Positions 42,679 through 51,492 of a stretch of DNA of 64,000 nucleotides are shown here, in pieces; the first letter of the stretch is position 1, and each line of letters starts with the position of its first letter. Source of the DNA: Sutterella megalosphaeroides (GTDB taxonomy: Bacteria > Pseudomonadota > Gammaproteobacteria > Burkholderiales > Burkholderiaceae_F). A model generated the notes under the pieces. The model ran no database searches, was not told where the DNA came from, and worked only from the letters and a program-made list of their open reading frames with translations. Made by a program: the position numbers and the translations under genes. The stretch lies in contig NZ_AP018786.1 in the NCBI RefSeq assembly GCF_003609995.1, positions 1,002,001 through 1,066,000 of the forward strand, in the 5' to 3' direction.

Positions 42679-43314
42679 TCAGGCCTTGACGCTGAGCTTC
42701 CGGAAGTCCGTGTGGCTCGAGACGAAGCGAATCTTCGGGTGCGTTCCCTTGGCTTCGTCGATCGCCTGCGCGCGCTCGATGAGCGCGGCGGCTTCGGGCG
42801 TCGGGTTCTCGTAGTCGACGAGAACGAGCGCGTGGGCCGGACAGGCGGCCACGCAGGCGGGAAGTTCGTTGCGACTCGTGCGGTGCGTGCAGAGCGTGCA
42901 GTGTTCGGCTTTTCCCGCCACACGCACGTTTTCCGGCCGCACGTCGACGCGCGCGAGCGGCTCCTTCTCGCCGAAGTAGCTCGTCACCGCGGGGTCCGAG
43001 AATTTCGGAGCCCCGTAGGGACAGGCCGCGAGGCACATGCGGCAGCCGATGCACTTCGTTTGGTCGACGAGCACTTCGCCGTGCGGCCCCTTGTGAATCG
43101 CTTTGGCCGGACAGACCTTCATGCATGCGGGGTCGTCGCAGTGCATGCAGGAGACGCGGAAGTAGTCGATCACGCCCGCGACGGGATGTTCCGTGCGTTC
43201 GAGATGGTTCCACTTGACGCCCGGGGCGAGCTGGTTTTCTTCCTTGCAGGCCGTAAAGCACGTGTGGCAGCCCATGCAACGGTCCGCATTGACGATTATG
43301 CCGAGTTTGCTCAT
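42679..43314 (-). CDS. Four-cluster ferredoxin subunit of the second molybdoenzyme
   Basis: This 211-residue protein has four Cys motifs: CMGCHTCFTACKEEN, CMHCDDPACMKVCP, CIGCRMCLAACPYG and CTLCTHR...CVAACP. It is DmsB/PsrB/NrfC-like and passes electrons to the catalytic subunit encoded 18 bases upstream. No membrane-anchor gene follows. Confidence 0.9.
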   Translation of the reverse strand: MSKLGIIVNADRCMGCHTCFTACKEENQLAPGVKWNHLERTEHPVAGVIDYFRVSCMHCDDPACMKVCPAKAIHKGPHGEVLVDQTKCIGCRMCLAACPYGAPKFSDPAVTSYFGEKEPLARVDVRPENVRVAGKAEHCTLCTHRTSRNELPACVAACPAHALVLVDYENPTPEAAALIERAQAIDEAKGTHPKIRFVSSHTDFRKLSVKA

Positions 43315-43332
43315 GGTTCGTATGTCCTATCT

Positions 43333-45534
43333 TCAAGCCTTCTTAACGTTTACTGGTACTTCGAAGTAGCAGGGGTACCCAGTGATCGGGTCGCGGTGCT
43401 CGCGCGTCATGAGGGTCTGCGTGTTCATGTCGCCCAACCATCCGTACTGACCGCCGATCGTCCCCGCGGGAACGAGAATCGTGACCGTGGCGCGCGCTCG
43501 CACGGGGCCACCGAAGGCGCTCGTGAGGAGCACGTCGTCCCCTTCGCGAATTCCGCGGGCTTCGGCATCCTTCGGGTTGATGTCGATCGTGAGCCGATCC
43601 TCGATCTCCATGAGGTAGGGTTGGTCGCGGCGCGTCTTCGAGTGCGTGATGTAGGGCTTGCGCGTCCCGTTGATGAAGCGCAGCGGAAATTCCTCCGTGA
43701 GCGGCATCATCGGTTTGTACGTGGGCAGGGGGTCGACCCCGAACTTGCGCAGAATCTCGCTTTCGTACTCGATTTTGCCCGACGGGGTGTTGAAGCCCGG
43801 TTTTCCGTCCGGACGCATGGCGCCCGTTTCGTACTTCTTGAAGCCCTTGACGCCGCTCGGAAGGTCACCCACCTTCGGGAGCATGGTTTCGAACTTTTCC
43901 CAGCTGCACCCGTCGAACTTGCGCAGGATCCAGTCGAGGCACTTCACGGGGTCGCCCTCGAAGAAGTTCTCGGGCTTGTCGACGATGCAGCCGAGTTCGA
44001 GCGCGATGCGCCAGTCTTCCTTCGCTTCGCCCAAGGGCTTCAACGGACGGCGGGCCGCCACGCGCGCGCCGTAGGCGCCGAACGGAGCGTAGCGTTCGTA
44101 GTTGATCGCCGCGGGCAAAATGATGTCGAGCGCGTCGTGGCTTGCAGGACGGTAGAAGTAGTCCGCGGCAAAGCCGAAGTCGAGCTTCTCGAACGCTTTC
44201 CGGTAGGTCTCGGGCTGCGGCCAGATGTTGACATTGAACCCCCAACCGCAGAACATTTTGACCTTGCCCTCTTCGACCCATTCGGGGAAGTCGTTGGGCG
44301 AGCACTGGTCCATCATGTAGTTCCACACCGGCACGGCCTTGCTGTCAAGGCGCGCGCGACGGCGTTCGGGATCGTTCCACCAGGCGGGGTCGATCATGTC
44401 TTCGTGCAGCCCGAAGGCGTGGAGCAGCAGACCCTTGGGCAGAATCGGGAAGGGCAACCCCCCTTCGACGTCGACGTAACCCATCGTGGCAATCAGCATC
44501 AAGAGGGCGCGCGTATTTTGAACGCCGTTCGAATTGTGCGAGAGCGACTGCGGGGTCGAGATGTAGACCCCCGGCCCCTGCGCCCAAAGGCGTGCGGCTT
44601 CGACGATCTTTTCCGCGGGCACGCCCGTGATTTCGGCGGTCTTTTCGGGCGTGAAGGCTTCGCAGTACTTCGCGTAGGCTTCGAACCCGTGCGTCCACTT
44701 TTCGACGAATGCGCGGTCGTAGAGGTTTTCTTTGATGAGAACGTGCGTGATCCCCGCGGCAAGTGCGGCGTCGGTGCCGACCTTGAGCTGCAGATGCACG
44801 TCGGCGATTTCGGCCGCTTTCGTGCGGCGCGGATCGACCGTGATGATCTTCACGCCGCGCGCCTTGGCGGCGAGCACCATGTTCCACCAACCGATCGGCT
44901 TGCTCCAGCAATTGGTCGCGCAAATCATGAAGACTTTGGTCTTCGGGCCGGGCGCCGAACCGATGTTTTCGACGCCGAAGTCGAGCGTTTCACCGAGAAG
45001 GCACCCCGAGCGGCAGGCGGCGGAACTTTCGGTGCACCAGGTCGACGAGCCGAAGTAGCGCGCAAGGCGCTGAATCGGTGCGCGCGGCTCCTTGGGGTCG
45101 CCCGCGTAGAACATGACGCTGTCGGCCCCGTACTTTTCGCGCGTGGCGATCATCTTGGAGGCGATCGTCCGGTAGGCCTCGTCCCAGGAGATGCGCACCC
45201 AGCCCGGGTCTTTCGAACCCTTCGGGTTCGTGCGCTTCATGGGATAGAGCAGGCGATTCGGGTTGTAGAGGCGCTGCAGAGTCGCCCAGCCCTTCGAGCA
45301 GAGGAAGTGATTCGGGTTTTCGGCCCAGTTTTCGATGCGGTGGCAGGTGTTGCCGCGGGCGTGGAATTTGATGCCGCAGTGCGGCCCGTGGTTGCACGAG
45401 TCGCAGAACGTGTAGCCCGTCCATTCGTCGTCGGCCTTGGGGTCGGTCGCGGCGAAAACGGGGGACGCCGAGGGGGCGAGCGCGGCGAGTGCGGCGGACT
45501 CGAAGAGCGCTCGGCGCGTCAGATGAACGGTCAT
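43333..45534 (-). CDS. Molybdopterin oxidoreductase catalytic subunit, substrate unknown
   Basis: This 733-residue protein has an exported leader (LTRRALFESAALAALAP, Arg pair compatible with Tat). Fe-S ligands are C44, C47, C53 and C79 (FCDSCNHGPHC, FLCSKGWA). In the Mo-ligand region it has cysteines C167, C174 and C178 (TWCTESSAACRSGC) rather than the Ser-rich loop of DmsA, so a Cys-ligated enzyme (PsrA/PhsA/ArrA/NapA-like) is more likely than DMSO reductase. The C-terminal molydopterin-binding domain (NGTRKPYITHSKTRRDQP) is complete. Substrate could be thiosulfate, polysulfide or another oxyanion; this is open. Confidence 0.85.
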   Translation of the reverse strand: MTVHLTRRALFESAALAALAPSASPVFAATDPKADDEWTGYTFCDSCNHGPHCGIKFHARGNTCHRIENWAENPNHFLCSKGWATLQRLYNPNRLLYPMKRTNPKGSKDPGWVRISWDEAYRTIASKMIATREKYGADSVMFYAGDPKEPRAPIQRLARYFGSSTWCTESSAACRSGCLLGETLDFGVENIGSAPGPKTKVFMICATNCWSKPIGWWNMVLAAKARGVKIITVDPRRTKAAEIADVHLQLKVGTDAALAAGITHVLIKENLYDRAFVEKWTHGFEAYAKYCEAFTPEKTAEITGVPAEKIVEAARLWAQGPGVYISTPQSLSHNSNGVQNTRALLMLIATMGYVDVEGGLPFPILPKGLLLHAFGLHEDMIDPAWWNDPERRRARLDSKAVPVWNYMMDQCSPNDFPEWVEEGKVKMFCGWGFNVNIWPQPETYRKAFEKLDFGFAADYFYRPASHDALDIILPAAINYERYAPFGAYGARVAARRPLKPLGEAKEDWRIALELGCIVDKPENFFEGDPVKCLDWILRKFDGCSWEKFETMLPKVGDLPSGVKGFKKYETGAMRPDGKPGFNTPSGKIEYESEILRKFGVDPLPTYKPMMPLTEEFPLRFINGTRKPYITHSKTRRDQPYLMEIEDRLTIDINPKDAEARGIREGDDVLLTSAFGGPVRARATVTILVPAGTIGGQYGWLGDMNTQTLMTREHRDPITGYPCYFEVPVNVKKA

Positions 45535-45550
45535 GGTGGTCTCCTTTGCT

Positions 45551-45568
45551 GAACGTTCACAAAGAGGT
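45551..45568 (-). promoter_or_regulatory. Possible operator upstream of the second molybdoenzyme
   Basis: Within GAACGTTCACAAAGAGGT lies most of the ten-base palindrome TGAACGTTCA (45550-45559) and GTTCACAAAGAGGT, which matches 12 of 14 bases upstream of the flavoprotein at 31856. The regulator is unknown. Confidence 0.35.
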
Positions 45569-45713
45569 CACATCCATCCTAAAAAAGGACCGAAACTACG
45601 CCAAGAGGATTAGTCCCATCGGAATTTCCAAAACGCGGATTCGGATCCCATGAAACGCGCTTTGGGACTCGGGTTTCTTCGCGGGGCGTCGCCGACCTTG
45701 CGGCCCGTCCGAA

Positions 45714-45757
45714 AAACAAAACGGCCCCCGAGCGCGGGGAAAGGCGCTCGGAGGCCG
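45714..45757 (-). terminator. Terminator of the flavoprotein/dehydroquinase transcript
   Basis: Long stem CGGCCTCCGAGCGC/GCGCTCGGGGGCCG with one mismatch (45722-45757), followed on the minus strand by TTTTGTTTTT. Confidence 0.9.
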
Positions 45758-45793
45758 CTCTCTCGAACGAGAGGAGAGGAGGAGAAGAGAGGA

Positions 45794-47608
45794 TTATTTA
45801 CCGGCCTTGATGGCTTCGGCGATCGCGTCCGCGGCAACGCGGCCCGACGTGAGAGCCCAGCCGACGTTGGCACCCGCGGGCGAGTCGTCGCCCATCACGC
45901 CGCCCACGAGTTCGCCCGCGGCGTAGAGGTTCGGGATCGCGGAGCCGTCCTTCTTCACGATGTTGAGGTGGTCGTCCGTGCAGACGCCGCCCATCGTCGT
46001 CGCAAAGCGGGGCTTCTGTTCGACGATGTAGTAGGGGCCTTCGGCCGAGATTTCCGCGGCCATGTACTTCGCGGGACGGTCGAAATCGGCGTCCTTCTTC
46101 GCCTTCACGAAGCCGTTGTAGCGCGCGACCGTGGCCTTGAGGTTTTCGGCGTTGATGCCGGCGATCTTGGCGACTTCTTCGATCGTGGCGCCCTTCGCAA
46201 AGAGCGGGAGCGACTTCCCGTTTTCAGCAAGGTACTTGTCCGCGTCTTCGTGCGAAACGCCCGTTTCGGGGAGGCGCTTGTAGAAGCCTTCCCAGGACTT
46301 CTGGTCCATAAATACATAGGCCTGTTTGTTCTTCGTCTGAAGCATCGGGTCGAGGATGTGACGGTTCGAGGCCTTTTCGTTCACGAAGCGCTTCCCGTCG
46401 ACGTCAACGAGAATGCCCGCCTGATCGAAGGCGCCGACGTTCGCGTAAATGGTCGACTTGGCGATGCCGGGGGCGACTTCGATGCCGTTCGGATAGCGCT
46501 TACCGTACTGAAGGAGCTGCGTCTTCGCATCAAGCCCCATGGCCATCTTGAGGCCGTCGCCCGTCGACGAGACGGGACCGTAGTAGAGGGCCGTCTTCAA
46601 TTCGGGCGAGAGCATTTCCTTGTTGTTGCCGTAGCCGCCCGTCGTAAGAAGCGTCTTCTTCGCGCGGATCGTGTAGGTGATGCCGTTCGCGTCTTCGGCC
46701 TTGACGCCCGTGACGGCGCCGTTTTCAACGAGGAGTTCCTTCACGCGCGTCTGGTAGAGAACCTTCGCGCCGTTCGAGGCGATCACTTCGCGGAGGTGCT
46801 GCGCCATCGTGCCCGCGCCGCCCTGGAATTCCAGAGCGCGCGGGTGCGAGTATTCGGCGAGGAACGGAAGATCGTTCGGAACGAACTTCACACCGACCTT
46901 TTCATGGAGCCAGTCGATCGTAGCTCCCACGTTGTTGGCGTAAAGCGACAACTTCGAGAGGTCGTTCAAGTTGTGGCCGTTCGCCTGAAAGTCCTTGATC
47001 ATCGATTCGGGACTGTCTTCCGTGGAGCCGAAAGCCTTCTGAAGCTTCGACCCTTGAGCGACCACCTGACCGCCCGAAATCGAAGCGGCGCCGCCGATAA
47101 ACGGCATCTTTTCGACGAGGATCGCGTCGAGCCCGTTCATGCGGGTGCGAATCGTTGCGGACATGCCCGCGCCGCCACCGCCCACGATGACGACGTCGGT
47201 GGTGAGTTCTTCGTTCTTCGCGGTCTTCTTGACGACGACGGGAACGAGCGTTTCGGGATCCACCCCGGCCTGCTTCACGCAGTCGGCGACCGCCGCGCGG
47301 ATGGCGTTCGAGGTGATGGTGGCGCCCGTGACGACGTCGACCTTGGAGGACTGGGCGTCGACGATGCGCGAGGGGAGGAGCTCGACGGCACGCGTGCCGA
47401 TCCCCTGGGTTTCTTCCTGCTTCACGACCTTCACGGACTCGATGCGGTCCTTCGAGAAGGCGACTGCAACGACGACGGGGCCGTGAATGCCCTGAGCCTG
47501 GGCCGTGTAGGTGCCCGCCTTGAAGGCGGGAGCGGCCGCGGCCGAGAAGCTCGCGAGCGTCGCCGTGAGGGCGACCGCGAGAGCGGTTTTGCGAATGGCG
47601 GTAGACAT
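45794..47608 (-). CDS. Exported flavoprotein reductase, FMN-bind plus FAD_binding_2
   Basis: This 604-residue protein has a Sec-type signal (cleavage near AAA-PAFKAG). The FMN_bind domain carries the covalent flavin motif DVVTGATITSNAI, the FAD domain reads VVIVGGGGAGMSATIRTRMNG, and the C-terminal capping region is present. The active-site Arg candidate is kept (GKRFVNEKASNRHI). The substrate-carboxylate residues of fumarate reductase are not: the usual HHTMGG is ATTMGG and the usual GANRLGGN is GDDSPAGANVG. It should therefore reduce a different unsaturated compound. It follows the exported dehydroquinase gene by 89 bases with no terminator between. Confidence 0.9.
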   Translation of the reverse strand: MSTAIRKTALAVALTATLASFSAAAAPAFKAGTYTAQAQGIHGPVVVAVAFSKDRIESVKVVKQEETQGIGTRAVELLPSRIVDAQSSKVDVVTGATITSNAIRAAVADCVKQAGVDPETLVPVVVKKTAKNEELTTDVVIVGGGGAGMSATIRTRMNGLDAILVEKMPFIGGAASISGGQVVAQGSKLQKAFGSTEDSPESMIKDFQANGHNLNDLSKLSLYANNVGATIDWLHEKVGVKFVPNDLPFLAEYSHPRALEFQGGAGTMAQHLREVIASNGAKVLYQTRVKELLVENGAVTGVKAEDANGITYTIRAKKTLLTTGGYGNNKEMLSPELKTALYYGPVSSTGDGLKMAMGLDAKTQLLQYGKRYPNGIEVAPGIAKSTIYANVGAFDQAGILVDVDGKRFVNEKASNRHILDPMLQTKNKQAYVFMDQKSWEGFYKRLPETGVSHEDADKYLAENGKSLPLFAKGATIEEVAKIAGINAENLKATVARYNGFVKAKKDADFDRPAKYMAAEISAEGPYYIVEQKPRFATTMGGVCTDDHLNIVKKDGSAIPNLYAAGELVGGVMGDDSPAGANVGWALTSGRVAADAIAEAIKAGK

Positions 47609-47697
47609 AGTTCGAATCTCCCGAATGCGATGTGTTCGAAGGGAAAAAGACGTGTGTGAGTAGAGCGGAAAGAGCGCCTTGAAAGAACCCTTGAAAC

Positions 47698-48615
47698 TCA
47701 GGGGTTCATCGCCTTGTGAAGCGTTTCGAGAACCTGGAGGCACTCTTCCGACGGAATCTGGCCCGGGGCGCTCGCCTTGCCGCCGACGCTTGCGAACGTG
47801 AGGTCGGACCCGAAGCCTTCGCCCGTAATGCGGGTGAGAACGCCCCATTTGCCCATCGCCATGGTGAGCATGGGCTTGTTGCTGTGGAGGCGCCGCACCT
47901 TGGCCGTCGCGCTCATGAGCTTCAGGGCGTCTTCGGGCGAGTGCGCCATGACGGCGATCTTGAGAATGTCCGCGCCCATGCGGTCTTCTAGGATGAGGCG
48001 GCGGATGATTTCGTCTTCTTCCGGCATGAATTTGAATTCATGGTCGGAAAGAATCACCTTGATGCCCTTGGCGTGCGCGGCTTCGATCAGACGGGAGGTC
48101 ATCGCGGCGTCGCGGAAAATTTCGAAGTCGAGGACGTCGGCCCGACCCGAAGCGATCACGGCCGAGTAGACGGCTTCGTAGGTCGCGTCGTCGAAATTGA
48201 TGGGACCGCCGTCGGTGCCGTTTCGAAGCGTCACGAGAAGGATCTTGTCGCCGCTTGCTTCGTAGGCTTCGCGCGTGAGTCGGGCAAACTCGTCGGGCTT
48301 CAGGTTCCCGAGGTAGTCGAGACGCGCTTCGATCATGTCGAGTTCCGGACGCGCGGCAAGCGTCTTCACGGTCTTAACGAAGTCTTCGGGCGTCTTCGCC
48401 GTGGTCGGGGCGATGAGCTTCGGGCGGCCTTCGCCGATCATGCGCCCCTTGAGTTCCAGGGGCTTGAAGGCGTCGGGCATCCAGCCCGGGACGTGGTTCA
48501 TGGTGTCGACGGGCATCGTGACGGTCGAGAAAGCGTCCGTCACGCTCGCGCGGGCGGTGGCGGCGGCGCCCGCAAGGGAAGCGGCGCCGATTTTGAGCCA
48601 TTGACGACGGTTCAT
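47698..48615 (-). CDS. Exported type I 3-dehydroquinate dehydratase
   Basis: This 305-residue protein begins MNRRQWLKIGAASLAGAAAT, a twin-arginine-like leader with cleavage near residue 23. The mature part is an AroD-type barrel with all catalytic residues: E96 (IEARLD), H192 (SDHEF), Schiff-base K219 (DILKIAVM), R262, S282 and Q286 (KASAPGQI). AroD normally works in the cytoplasm, converting 3-dehydroquinate to 3-dehydroshikimate. Export plus operon position next to a periplasmic flavin reductase points to catabolic or respiratory use of quinate/shikimate compounds. It is divergent from a TtrS/TtrR-like pair. Confidence 0.9.
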   Translation of the reverse strand: MNRRQWLKIGAASLAGAAATARASVTDAFSTVTMPVDTMNHVPGWMPDAFKPLELKGRMIGEGRPKLIAPTTAKTPEDFVKTVKTLAARPELDMIEARLDYLGNLKPDEFARLTREAYEASGDKILLVTLRNGTDGGPINFDDATYEAVYSAVIASGRADVLDFEIFRDAAMTSRLIEAAHAKGIKVILSDHEFKFMPEEDEIIRRLILEDRMGADILKIAVMAHSPEDALKLMSATAKVRRLHSNKPMLTMAMGKWGVLTRITGEGFGSDLTFASVGGKASAPGQIPSEECLQVLETLHKAMNP

Positions 48616-48643
48616 GGGAAACTCCTTTCAAAATTGAGGGTGT

Positions 48644-48730
48644 ACGAGCAGCTCGTGCGACGACGAGGCTTTCGGGTCGGAGGAAATTCTCTAAGATGGC
48701 TTTTCAGTCGGATACCCCCGCGCGGGGGTA
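48644..48730. promoter_or_regulatory. Divergent control region with two palindromes
   Basis: Between the dehydroquinase and the kinase genes lie ACGAG-CAG-CTCGT (48644-48656) and a perfect 18-base palindrome TACCCCCGCGCGGGGGTA (48713-48730). A TAAGAT at 48692-48697 with TTTCGG 16 bases upstream is a possible promoter for the kinase; the large palindrome would then sit just after the transcript start. Confidence 0.5.
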
Positions 48731-48764
48731 CCCGCGAAAACGTCCCCTCGACTACCGTTACGCC

Positions 48765-50834
48765 ATGTCCGGAAAGCCCCCGAAATTCGTTCGTCGTGCG
48801 GCGCGTGCGTTCGTTGTGCTTCTTGCACTCGTTGCGTTCGCGCCTTCGCCCGCGCTCGTCTTCGCGAGCTCGGCTTCGATGCCGACGCCGACGTCGACGG
48901 ATTCGGCTTCGATTTCGGCCCCGACCTCAGCCCCTGATCTGGTGACGAGCGCGTCGCACGTTGCGGGGACCTTCGGAAAGGCGGCGAACGACGCCTCGGA
49001 CCCGCGACCGATGCTTACGGTGGCGCTCCTCGATACGCTCATCAATCCTTTTGACAGCTTCGACCTCTACCGCACGATCCGACACCTCGAAAAGGCGTTG
49101 CCGCAGTACCGCTGGCGCACGATGACCGTTTCGGCCGCGGAGGCCCGGGAAACGATCGAGCGCGACAGGCCCGACTTCCTTTTCGCCCCTTCGGGTTTCG
49201 TCGTCACGGTCGGCGTCGAGCAAAGCATCTCGGCCTTCCGGATCGCCACGCGCAAAACCCGCTTGGCCGACAAAGCGGAAGCGTCCGTAGGGAGCGCTTT
49301 CGTCGTGCGCACGTCGGACGGCTTCCGCACGCTCGAAGCGTTGCGCGGCAGAGCGGCGGGGGCGAGCCTGCCGTCGGGCGTTGAAAGCTGGCTTGCCGCA
49401 GCGGGCGAAATCGCGGAGACGGGAGCGGACCCCGAGCGGTTTTTCTCCCGCGTCGACTTTCGCAACAACGCCTACCCGGACGTGATTTCGTCGCTTCTGG
49501 CGGGAAAAATCGACGTGGCCGTGCTGCCCGCTTGTTTGTTGGAGACGCTTGTCTCGCAGGGCCTTGCGGACGGGTCGGACCTCACGGTCGTGCACGAGAA
49601 ATCGGGGGGACTTGACTGCCGCCATTCGACGGCGCTCTACCCCGACGTGAGTTTGCTCGCCATGGTCTGGGCGCCGGAGCGGGCGGTGCGCGACGTGACC
49701 GTTGAACTTCTGAGCCTTGCGCCTTCGGACGACGGGTTCGAATGGCTCACGAACGTTTCCTTTGCGAGCGTACGAAGCCTTATGTACCGGCTTCAGGTCG
49801 GCCCCTACGCGTACCTGCGCGACATGAGCTTTTCGGGGATCGTTTCGCGGTGGAAAAAGGAGATCCTGGCGGCATTGGCGCTCCTTTTGCTGCTTGTTGC
49901 GAACGAATTTCGCTTGCAGGCGCTCGTTCGGCGCCGTACGCAGGAGTTGCGCGACGCCGCTCTGGAGCAACGCAAAACGGCCGAGGAAGCCGCGAAAGCC
50001 CGAGCGCGCCTCGCGCTCTTCGAGCGGCGCTCGGTGGCGCAGCAAATGTCGGGCATGATCGCCCACGAAGTGAACGGTCCGATCGGAGCCGTGCGCACGT
50101 ACGGGGTCGTTCTCAAAATGGCCGCGGTGGCGCTTCGAAAAGGGCGCGAAACGGGGGACATCGAGGCGGTGCGCCGCTACGAGGCCGCCCTTGAAGAGGC
50201 GGCTTCGGGAATCGAACACGAAGCCGTGCGCATCGCCGACATCGTCGCGCGCGTGCGCGCTCACGCCAAGCACGAAGCCGGCCGTCGCGAACCCTGCGCG
50301 ATCGCGACGATCGTGGAAAAGAGTCTGCGCGTACTCGGGACGGAATGCGGACCGGAAGACGCCGCGTGCATCGACGTGACGATCGAGCCGGGTCTCACGG
50401 TGTCGGGCGACGCGCTCGAACTCGAGATCCTCGTTCTCAATCTTCTTCGCAACGCCCTACGCGTTGCTGGCGAGTTGCCCGCGGGGACGTCGGAACCCGA
50501 GCGGCGCGTTTCGGTTCGCGCCCGACGCGTCGAAACGAATACGATTCGGCTGGAGGTCGCGAACCCGTGCCCGAACCTCTCCGACCGACTCGTCGAACGC
50601 CTCAATCGGAGAACGACGGAACTGTCGGTCGAGATCTGCGATGAGAGCGACGGAGCCGACACGACGGCCGGGTCGGACGCCCGAGCGACTCCGGCGCAGC
50701 GCGGGCTCGGCCTCGGCTTGAGCATCTGTCGCGGCATTGCCGAAAGTCATTGCGCCGCTCTGCGTTTCGAACGGCGGGACGACAGGGTCGTCGCCGTCGT
50801 GGAGTTCGCCGCGCTTCGCGCGCCATCGCCCTAA
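48765..50834 (+). CDS. TtrS-like sensor histidine kinase
   Basis: From MSGKPPKF the protein has 689 residues; an ATG at 48696 would give 712 but would put the palindrome inside the gene and the -10 across the start. A signal/anchor helix is followed by a periplasmic PhnD-like domain (RPMLTVALLDTLINPFDSF...), a second membrane helix (ILAALALLLLLVANEF), an H-box MIAHEVNGPIGAV (His near base 50064) and an ATPase domain (NLLRNAL, GLGLGLSICRG). TtrS senses tetrathionate; the ligand here is unknown, and the divergent dehydroquinase suggests a quinate/shikimate-like signal. The regulator follows by 10 bases. Confidence 0.85.
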   Translation: MSGKPPKFVRRAARAFVVLLALVAFAPSPALVFASSASMPTPTSTDSASISAPTSAPDLVTSASHVAGTFGKAANDASDPRPMLTVALLDTLINPFDSFDLYRTIRHLEKALPQYRWRTMTVSAAEARETIERDRPDFLFAPSGFVVTVGVEQSISAFRIATRKTRLADKAEASVGSAFVVRTSDGFRTLEALRGRAAGASLPSGVESWLAAAGEIAETGADPERFFSRVDFRNNAYPDVISSLLAGKIDVAVLPACLLETLVSQGLADGSDLTVVHEKSGGLDCRHSTALYPDVSLLAMVWAPERAVRDVTVELLSLAPSDDGFEWLTNVSFASVRSLMYRLQVGPYAYLRDMSFSGIVSRWKKEILAALALLLLLVANEFRLQALVRRRTQELRDAALEQRKTAEEAAKARARLALFERRSVAQQMSGMIAHEVNGPIGAVRTYGVVLKMAAVALRKGRETGDIEAVRRYEAALEEAASGIEHEAVRIADIVARVRAHAKHEAGRREPCAIATIVEKSLRVLGTECGPEDAACIDVTIEPGLTVSGDALELEILVLNLLRNALRVAGELPAGTSEPERRVSVRARRVETNTIRLEVANPCPNLSDRLVERLNRRTTELSVEICDESDGADTTAGSDARATPAQRGLGLGLSICRGIAESHCAALRFERRDDRVVAVVEFAALRAPSP

Positions 50835-50844
50835 CGGAGGTTTT

Positions 50845-51492
50845 ATGGACATTCGACCGCTGGTTCGACTCGTCGACGACGATACGGACTTTCGTCGCAG
50901 TCAGGAGCTTTTTCTCGGCATGTCGGGGTTTGAGGTCCGCGGCTACGGGAGCGCTCGGGAGCTCCTCGACGGGGACGACTTTCGCCGTCCGGGGTGCCTC
51001 GTGCTCGACATCCGCATGCCCGTGATGACGGGGTTGGAACTCCAGCAGGCGCTTGTCGATCGGGGCGTCACGCGCGATTTGCCCGTCGTCTTTCTCACGG
51101 GGCACGGCGACCTTCAGGCAGCCGTCCATACGTTCAAAAACGGCGCCTTCGACTTCATCGAAAAGAAGGGCGATCCGATGCGCCTCAAGGAGGCGGTCGA
51201 AAAAGCCTGCGTCTTTTCGGTGGCGGCCTACGAGCGGGCCGACATCGTGCGGCGCAAACGCGCGGCCTTTGATGCGCTCACCGAGCGCGAAAAGGACGTG
51301 CTCGTCCCCGCCGCACGCGGAAAAACCAACAAGGAAATCGCCGCAGCGCTCGGGATCGGCGTCGAGACCGTGAAGATGCACCGCGCGAATGCCTTCGGAA
51401 AGCTCGGACTCCAAGGGGCGCTCGAAGCGTACCGGTGGCTCGAAGGATTGGACGGCCCGGGCGTCGACGAACGCAAGGAGGCCTCGGAATGA
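50845..51492 (+). CDS. FixJ/TtrR-type response regulator
   Basis: This 215-residue protein has receiver residues D11-D13, D55 (LDIRMPV) and K107, and a LuxR-type HTH (LTEREKDVLVPAARGKTNKE...VKMHRANAFGKLG). CGGAGG precedes ATG 50845. Its stop codon overlaps the ATG of the flavoprotein gene (ATGA), tying the regulator and a reductase into one transcript. Confidence 0.9.
   Translation: MDIRPLVRLVDDDTDFRRSQELFLGMSGFEVRGYGSARELLDGDDFRRPGCLVLDIRMPVMTGLELQQALVDRGVTRDLPVVFLTGHGDLQAAVHTFKNGAFDFIEKKGDPMRLKEAVEKACVFSVAAYERADIVRRKRAAFDALTEREKDVLVPAARGKTNKEIAAALGIGVETVKMHRANAFGKLGLQGALEAYRWLEGLDGPGVDERKEASE

Noticed and set aside
42397-45552. A 1051-codon plus-strand open frame opposite the second molybdoenzyme, ferredoxin and chaperone genes
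   Set aside because: It mirrors three genes with complete motifs on the other strand, is rich in Arg/His/Val as antisense frames in GC-rich DNA are, and has no ribosome site or domain.
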